DNA of 64,000 nt from Moringa oleifera. Taxonomy: Eukaryota; Streptophyta; Magnoliopsida; Brassicales; Moringaceae. The stretch lies in NCBI GenBank assembly GCA_021397835.1, contig JAJFZO010000566.1:1736001-1800000 (forward strand), given 5' to 3'. Below the pieces are notes generated by a model. It did no database searches and was not told where the DNA came from. It was given only the letters and a program-made list of their open reading frames with translations. Shown here one piece after another: positions 38,561-64,000 of this stretch; position 1 is the first letter of the stretch, and each line of letters starts with the position of its first letter. The translations under genes were made by a program, and so were the position numbers.

Positions 38561-41530
38561 GATTCGGATTAAACACACAGACGTCTACCATTTTTATATT
38601 TTTTAAATAAAAAATAACTAAATAAATAATATTTTTATCAAATATTTATTTTAATTTTTTTATTTTATTTAGGTATTTGCTGCTACTCCTTATCTTCCAC
38701 CGACATTACCCTTTTTTTTTCTTTCTTTTTTTATTCACCTATCCTCCCTTTATCAATTGCCTACCTCCTTACCTACACAAAAAATAATAAAATATTTTTT
38801 TAAAAAAAGAGAAAGCTGAACAATAGTAAAGTAATTATCAATTAGTGGGGAGTTAAAAAATTGGATTCCATTTTAGTATTCATGATGAGACTGCTCCATG
38901 AGGCCCCATTGAGGTAAGAATTGTCTGTTTCTGCTCATATGAACTTGTAATTTTTTGACAAAATTTAATTTAAACAGTAATATATTATTTATTATTTTTT
39001 AAATATAAAAATTTAAATTGATAATATAAAATAAATATTAAGATTTTATAATATATTTATTTAAAATACTATTAATTTTATTAAAATTTTATGAATTATT
39101 ATTTTTTAAAAATAATCCAAATTCAAGTAAACAAAGGGTTTTAGTCCATTGATATGACACATTAATTGTTAATAATTTTAAAGATTCATTCTATTTCAAA
39201 TGGTCAAATTCATGAATTATGAAAGTTTTCCTTCATTAAGGGATTTTAAATTAGCAAAAAAAATTGATTAGTAATATAGTTACACAAAATATTTTAATTA
39301 TTAAATTTATTTTATTTTATTATAAAGAAAAAAATTAATTTATTTAAAATTTTATATCACAAAAAATAAAATTTTTGTTGTTATTAGCAACTAATTAATG
39401 ATTAGGGTTTGTGATTAATCACTTTATCAATAGCATAATCGAAGGCAAGATTTGTTGGGAAAAGTATCGACCCGCTTTACATTAATTTTTGGACGTATAT
39501 GTGACAATTTTGCCACTTGATTTTGAACCTGTGTTAAGCAGTGTTAATCTTGTTTAAGCCGGTAGGTTAATGGTCTTAGTCGAATTAAGATGTCATATTA
39601 ACTGAATTAACTAGATTCTCATAAGATTGTGATCGGTGCCTATGAGTTTGATTGTGAAGGCTGCATTATTACACGAATTTCAATGAAATTTCCGATCTGA
39701 TGTAATTGGTTATCGGTTTAAAATTATCATTTTTATTTTATATCTTATAATTAATAAATTTATAAAATAACATGTTGATATGATTATGAAATTAACATGT
39801 TCATTATTAAAATATTTTAAAATAATTTAAATAAATTTTATATTTTTAAATAAAATTTTTATTTAAAAAAATTATAAATATTTTATAGTGTAATTTTTTA
39901 AAATATATATACATATTTAATATTTATAAATTTAAAAAAATTATGATGAAATTATATATAAAAAAAATTGAGTTAAATTTTGTTATATAAAATTTTTTTA
40001 ATAATAAATCTTACCTAAAAAATTATGAACAGATGAAAATTAAAATTAAAATTAATTGTTTAAACATAAAAACATTAATTTTATATTCAACAAAAAAATG
40101 TGCGGCAACTACACATATCTTCCATGATTGATTTTGTCCACGTTGTTTCGTTAGGTTGTTTCATGAATATTACAAGATCGAGCAAATCACGGCATCTCTA
40201 ATGCTCTACAAAGTCACATAGTCTTCACTCTTCATACATGTTGTGTGCTAATTATACACGGCTTTGACGAGCATTTATTGCAAAAATAAAAAGCAAGCAT
40301 TAATTAAGATAATTAAAAAAATATCAACATGGCAACACATTTTGAGATGCCCCAATAAATCAAACATAATTATATTATAATTTGTTGAGATTAATTGGTT
40401 AAACATAATTAAGCAAGATTATAAGTTGCTCAAATTAATGGATTCATTTGTTCGAAGACACATTTGTGATATACTTTTTATTTTAATTAAATTATTATAA
40501 AGTATGTAATTAATTTATTGCTTGTGTTGTAAATTAGAATTTGTGGGTCAACCACAGACTGGAAATTGCCGGCTTAGTAGAGCCTTTCACAACCTAATCT
40601 CCCAAACTTGCATCCTTTGTTGATTTTGCATGAGGTACTTGCATTAGTTTTAACCTCTTTGTTTAATTTATTTGAAAAATAGATGAAATTATAAAATTCA
40701 TTAAATATTTTACACATTATGAACTTATTTGAAATTAAAAAAAAATGATATGATGTTATTTTGGCTAATTTATGTTGTAAATATTATTTATTTTAAAATT
40801 ATATATATTATGAACTTATTACTTAGAATCATTTCTATAACTTACAATGTATTTATGAAATATGAAAATTTTAAAGTTTTATATATTATTTAACTTTATT
40901 ATTTATAAATCACGTGAAATTAATAAGCTTAACTTATACATCATAAAAAATATATAATACTAATATTATTAAAAATAATAATATGTGATGCATGAATTTC
41001 TGTCATTGGCATACTTTAATCCATATTGATACATTAGCTTACATCTTAAGTTTAGTGTTGAAGCATAACTCACTTTTTTTATTGTTTAAAATAGACTCGA
41101 ACACTTAAATCAAACTTGAATTTAAATTTATTAATTTTTTAAAAAATTTAATAACTTATATTAAATTAATTACACTTAAAAATCAAGCAATTTTTTTATA
41201 GAAATAACAGTGAAAAATTAAAATTTTAAATAATTTTTAATTTTAAAATATGTAAAAAAATATATGATATTATTAATTCAAATTATTTTTTTAAAAAATA
41301 AGATCCTGACTTAGTTATCAAAGTTTTTTTATTTTATAAAATTTTCATCATTTAAACTCAATAACTCTCACAACAATACAATAATATAAATATTATATAA
41401 TTTTTAAAAAGTTTTACATACTTTAAAGTCTAAATTATATTAAGTTTATATTGATATAACGAATACGCTTGTATGTCATCTTATATCATGTTTTAATATT
41501 TAAAATTAAATTTAAAAATAAAAAAATATA
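38561..41530. other. AT-rich intergenic DNA
   Basis: No gene recognised. Islands of ordinary composition occur at about 39420-39720, 40120-40280 and 40530-40650, without a coding frame of note. Confidence 0.55.
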
Positions 41531-41532
41531 TT

Positions 41533-42052
41533 TTAAGATAAATATAATTTAAAACCTTAACTTTTATCCTATCTTTTCAATCAAACATTTACTTTTAAAA
41601 CATATCCAAACAAACTTTGGCAGTCAAAATTGAACTTTATTAAAAAATTCAAATATTAAAAAATTTAAATTAAAAATAATTAATAATAAATTTTGACTTA
41701 TAATTTTTCACGGATGTAATAAAATATTTAAGCTATCATCATAAAAAAATTTAAAATTTTTAAGTACTAAAAATATTTTTCTTTAAAAAATACTATCAAA
41801 ATTTTAAAAAATTTATAAAAAATAGATACTTAGTTAAACAAATTTAAATTTAAAAAATAAAATTAAAATAAAATACAAAATCTATTTGAAAAGTTTTTGG
41901 TCTTTTTTAACAATAAAAAAGTTATTAATTTTTTATAATTATTTTGAATTAAAATTTAATTTGAATAAAATTAATATACTATTTGGATATATTTTTGAAA
42001 ATTACGATTTGAATGAAAAAATTTAAAATTTAAAATAATATTTATGTTTAAA
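41533..42052. mobile_element. Second inverted-repeat element, related to 4960-6057
   Basis: The left arm (about 41533-41637) shares with the first element the order AAGATAAATAT, TTTAAAACC, TTAACTTTTATC, CATATCCAAACAAAC, AAATTGAACTTTATT. The right arm (about 41953-42052) is its reverse complement, with TTTAATTTGAATAAAATTAAT, TTTGGATATATTTTTGAAAA and AATATTTATGTTT. It holds about 320 bp of AT-rich DNA and no gene fragment. It is more diverged than the first element. Ends are approximate. Confidence 0.6.
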
Positions 42053-43150
42053 AAAATTAAATAAAAATTAAAACTAATTGAAAAAATAGTAAATTTTACT
42101 ATGGGTTGAGATGTTCCTCCACAACAACCGACATTTCAATCAAATTCACCATAAAGCATGCCCTAAATACCGGGAAAATACACGAGTTAGGATTTGGGAT
42201 ACCTCTTCCACACGCGTTTCTTATCACCGAGAATTATTGAGAATTTTTATTATTATTTTAAGAGAAAAAAAATAGGGAAACTAAAAAGGGAGAGATAATA
42301 TAATTGTGGGCTTGCTCCTTGATGGTATATGCGCTAATCTAGAATAAGATCTTGGCCCCAAGCTGGGTTCTTCTGTTTGATAGTGCAATTACATTCAAAC
42401 CAGGTCTTATTGCAATTCTAGTGGACTTGTCTAAAGATGATATCATTAAATAATACTATAAATGTAAAAACATAAGTTATTCACCTTTTCATTATTTAAA
42501 ATTTTATAGTTTTGATTAAATCAATTTTAAATGTAAATTTTTAACTTAATTTAAATTAGATATTAATTTTATTGTTGGTAAAAAAAGAGTATATGTATCA
42601 AATATTTGAAATAATAATCCATTTTGGACAATTTTTTAATTTTAGATAATTTTTAATTAATAAATTTTAAATATTTAATACATATTTTTTATAATAATTT
42701 AATTTTGAATTTGAGAAATTTATTCCATAAAAGTAAAAAAATATGATTTAATTAAAATTAAACATTATATGTATAATTGATCCACTTGATTCTTTGAAAT
42801 ATTAAATAAAATAAAATAAGTTATAGTTTTTTATATTTATCTTAAATAGTATTATGAAATATGAATTTTGCGTTTTGATTAACATTAATGTGATGAAATA
42901 AAATTCAAGTCTCTTGAAAATTGTTTGAGAAATATAAATTTTAAATTAAATTAATAAAATAATATCAAATGCTTTGCCTATTTTTTTACTTTTAAAATAA
43001 TATTTATATTAAAATAGGAAATATAATTGCTAAAGGAGAAAATTAAATTTAAGTTTGACTTTATCCGGTGGCCCCAATAACAAGTCAAAACTAAATTTCT
43101 GCTCATGGGCTGAACACACTCTTAACAAGCAATCTTGACCGTCGATCAGA
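42053..43150. other. AT-rich intergenic DNA
   Basis: No coding signal. Composition becomes less AT-rich from about 43050, where the JMJ17 promoter region begins. Confidence 0.5.
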
Positions 43151-43166
43151 CTGACCATATGGCCGA

Positions 43167-43211
43167 CACGTGGATTTTATAACAGCACAGTATCTATTGC
43201 ACCGTCACGTG
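43167..43211. promoter_or_regulatory. Two G-boxes upstream of JMJ17
   Basis: Perfect CACGTG palindromes at 43167-43172 and 43206-43211, 39 bp apart, in a GC-richer island about 0.5 kb before the start codon. G-boxes are bound by bHLH and bZIP factors, and the pairing suggests light, hormone or stress control. Function is inferred. Confidence 0.5.
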
Positions 43212-43743
43212 CGCATCCCTCACGCTCCCCAGTGCATCGCTCATGAAACGATGAAATGAAGACCGTTAAATTAGCTTACAAATCATCATGAGATCATATC
43301 ACGGAGCCATTTAGCGCATTGCGCGTGAAGGTCGCTGCGAAACCCACGACCCGATGCACACGGCAAAAGGACCGATGGGATATGAGACACAATAACGACG
43401 AAAGGGTTCATGAAGGGCCCCCGCAAAGGGATTGATATTTTCGTAAATTTTATAATTTTGGGACCCTATTTTAGTAATCTAACTATCACCAACTCGTATA
43501 ACCACCTTCCATTTTCTTCCGACCCAAATCTCCCACGAAAATACTCTTCACCCTACCCTACAAACGTGAGCGCTCTGTCTCTCTCTCTCTTTTGACAGAG
43601 GTACCTTTAAAACCCTAGAGCTGTGTGTATTTGTCTCTTTTCTTTTATTGTTTTCAGTGTTATTTACTTATGTGTGTGTTTATCTTCATGTTTGTGTTGG
43701 TTGTAGATTGCATGTATGTACAGTAGTGGTGGTGTAGTTGATA

Positions 43744-62770
<19,027 letters not shown>

Positions 62771-63330
62771 CAATTGGGAAAAATAGATAGCCATCAATGA
62801 TTTGATTTATTCAATTGATTTTTGTGGTTACATTAGTGAAAATTATGTTCATTCCTTTCTAGTGTTAGTTAAAACCGCCATGCTTTCATTGTCATTTGCT
62901 CCAGGAAGTGCTTGGAAAAGTTGATTCCGTTTTTCTATCAATGTGTCTTACTGCAAAAGTTAGATATCATCCGGTCTTTCTCACAAGAGCAGGTCTTGGC
63001 TTATTGGACTGTTGGTGTCTGTATTCAATTTGATATACGCTTCTGAACTATGAGAGCATCCTAATGGATTTTACTGTAAAGATTCTGAAGATTCCAGGAC
63101 AAAGATTAAGCTACAGGTGGAATACATGAAACAGGCTTGAGAATCTTAGAAAATTCAGTCACTAAATTGGCATGGAGAATCTCAGATAGTTGTATAGAGC
63201 ATCTTCATATAATCTCCGAAAAAATATGACTAACTGATGTCGGAATCAACAAGAAAGATAAAGAATTCTCTCTGCTTCTCAAACTTTTCTCCTCCAAGGT
63301 CCTACTTCCAGGAAAGTATTTTGCTGGATT
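62771..63330 (+). other. JMJ17 3' UTR and flank
   Basis: Ordinary plant 3' flank composition. No poly-A signal can be singled out and no other gene is seen. Confidence 0.4.
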
Positions 63331-63339
63331 GTTGAAGCT

Positions 63340-64000
63340 ATTTCATCATGCACACGGAGGGCGAACAGTGGCCAGGGCTACTGTGGTATCCCAGAGGCCG
63401 GTTTCTCTTCGTGTCAGTAGAGAATTCCAGAAAGACCAGCCCAGCCCATCTGACGTGGACCAGACCCGGCCCGACTCGAACAGGCAGATGGGACATGGGA
63501 GATGTCTCAGCAAGTTACAATCTGGATCCTCATCCCCATTGCTTTGTGACCACGTCACTGTCCTTGTAGTCCTGCGAGATGCTGCTTTGGTAACATCACA
63601 TCTCTTCTTCTCCATTTCTTTTTATCAATTAAAAAATACAGTCTTCATCACTTTCCCTGTAAAACCCATGTTTGTTTTTTAACCACACCGTTGAGGCTCT
63701 GACCACAGACTCCTCTCTTTAATTCAGTTTTCATCAGAATGATGGTACTGTACTAGAGAAGAACCAAAACCAGCAAAAGCACACCAAACAAAGTTATAGA
63801 AAGAGAAACTAGAGAGAGAGAGAGAGAGAGGAGAAAAAGGAAAAGAAATTTAAAAGAAGGGTTCAGTGCCCCAGGAAATAGCAATCTGATAAGGACATAT
63901 AGACACACATTTGTAAGGTCTTGGTACTTTTGGTGGGCCACCCACTGTCCCTCCCAGTGCCATCACTCAACTCTTTCAGCAGAAATACTTGCTTGCTCAC
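63340..64000. promoter_or_regulatory. GC-richer island with paired ACGTGG/CCACGT sites
   Basis: A patch at about 63340-63600 is richer in G and C than anything nearby. TGACGTGG (63451-63458) and its exact reverse complement CCACGTCA (63550-63557) face each other about 100 bp apart. An AG repeat at about 63811-63830 resembles a plant leader. Together these fit a promoter for a gene beyond the window. Open frames here match no family. Confidence 0.35.

Noticed and set aside
63329..63682. 117-codon open frame at the right end
   Set aside because: No family resemblance, overlapping frames on both strands of similar length, and a region that looks like a promoter.

Overview
The window is nuclear DNA from a flowering plant, most likely a rosid dicot. 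Genes are split by GT-AG introns, several with introns in the 5' UTR. The gaps between genes are very AT-rich and hold decayed transposons and microsatellites. The glutamate-cysteine ligase carries all four redox cysteines; as I recall the literature, one of the two pairs is a rosid trait. I do not name a species.

Layout. 1-1368: 3' end of a LINE-type retrotransposon with a poly-A tail, on the + strand inside the last visible intron of a - strand gene. 1654-4612 (-): BAH/TFIIS-domain chromatin reader of the AIPP3 type, its 3' end outside the window. About 4960-6057: inverted-repeat element carrying a first-exon fragment of an acyl-CoA thioesterase gene. 7122-8432 (-): RNase P Rpr2/Rpp21/SNM1-type zinc protein. 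11482-12621 (+): plastid HAD-family riboflavin-pathway phosphatase of the PyrP2 type. 19167-25861 (+): GSH1, 15 coding exons. 27632-30727 (+): beta-tubulin, 3 exons. 31576-31647 (+): tRNA-Cys(GCA). 32694-37622 (-): brassinosteroid-signalling kinase (BSK), 10 exons. 38560-43150: AT-rich gap with a second inverted-repeat element. 43744-62770 (+): JMJ17-type KDM5 histone H3K4 demethylase, 33 coding exons, with a one-base frameshift in the first PHD finger as the sequence stands. 62771-64000: 3' flank and a less AT-rich patch, perhaps the promoter of the next gene.

The genes do not form a pathway; they are unrelated housekeeping and regulatory genes. Two are chromatin readers or erasers, two act in plastid metabolism (glutathione and riboflavin), and one is a plasma-membrane signalling pseudokinase. 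As I recall, AIPP3 and PyrP2 are also close neighbours in Arabidopsis (At4g11560 and At4g11570), so part of this order may be ancestral. I found no wholly new system. The points most worth a second look are the gene-fragment-carrying inverted-repeat element and its relative at 41.5-42.1 kb, the JMJ17 frameshift, and the non-canonical HAD motifs of the PyrP2-like protein.
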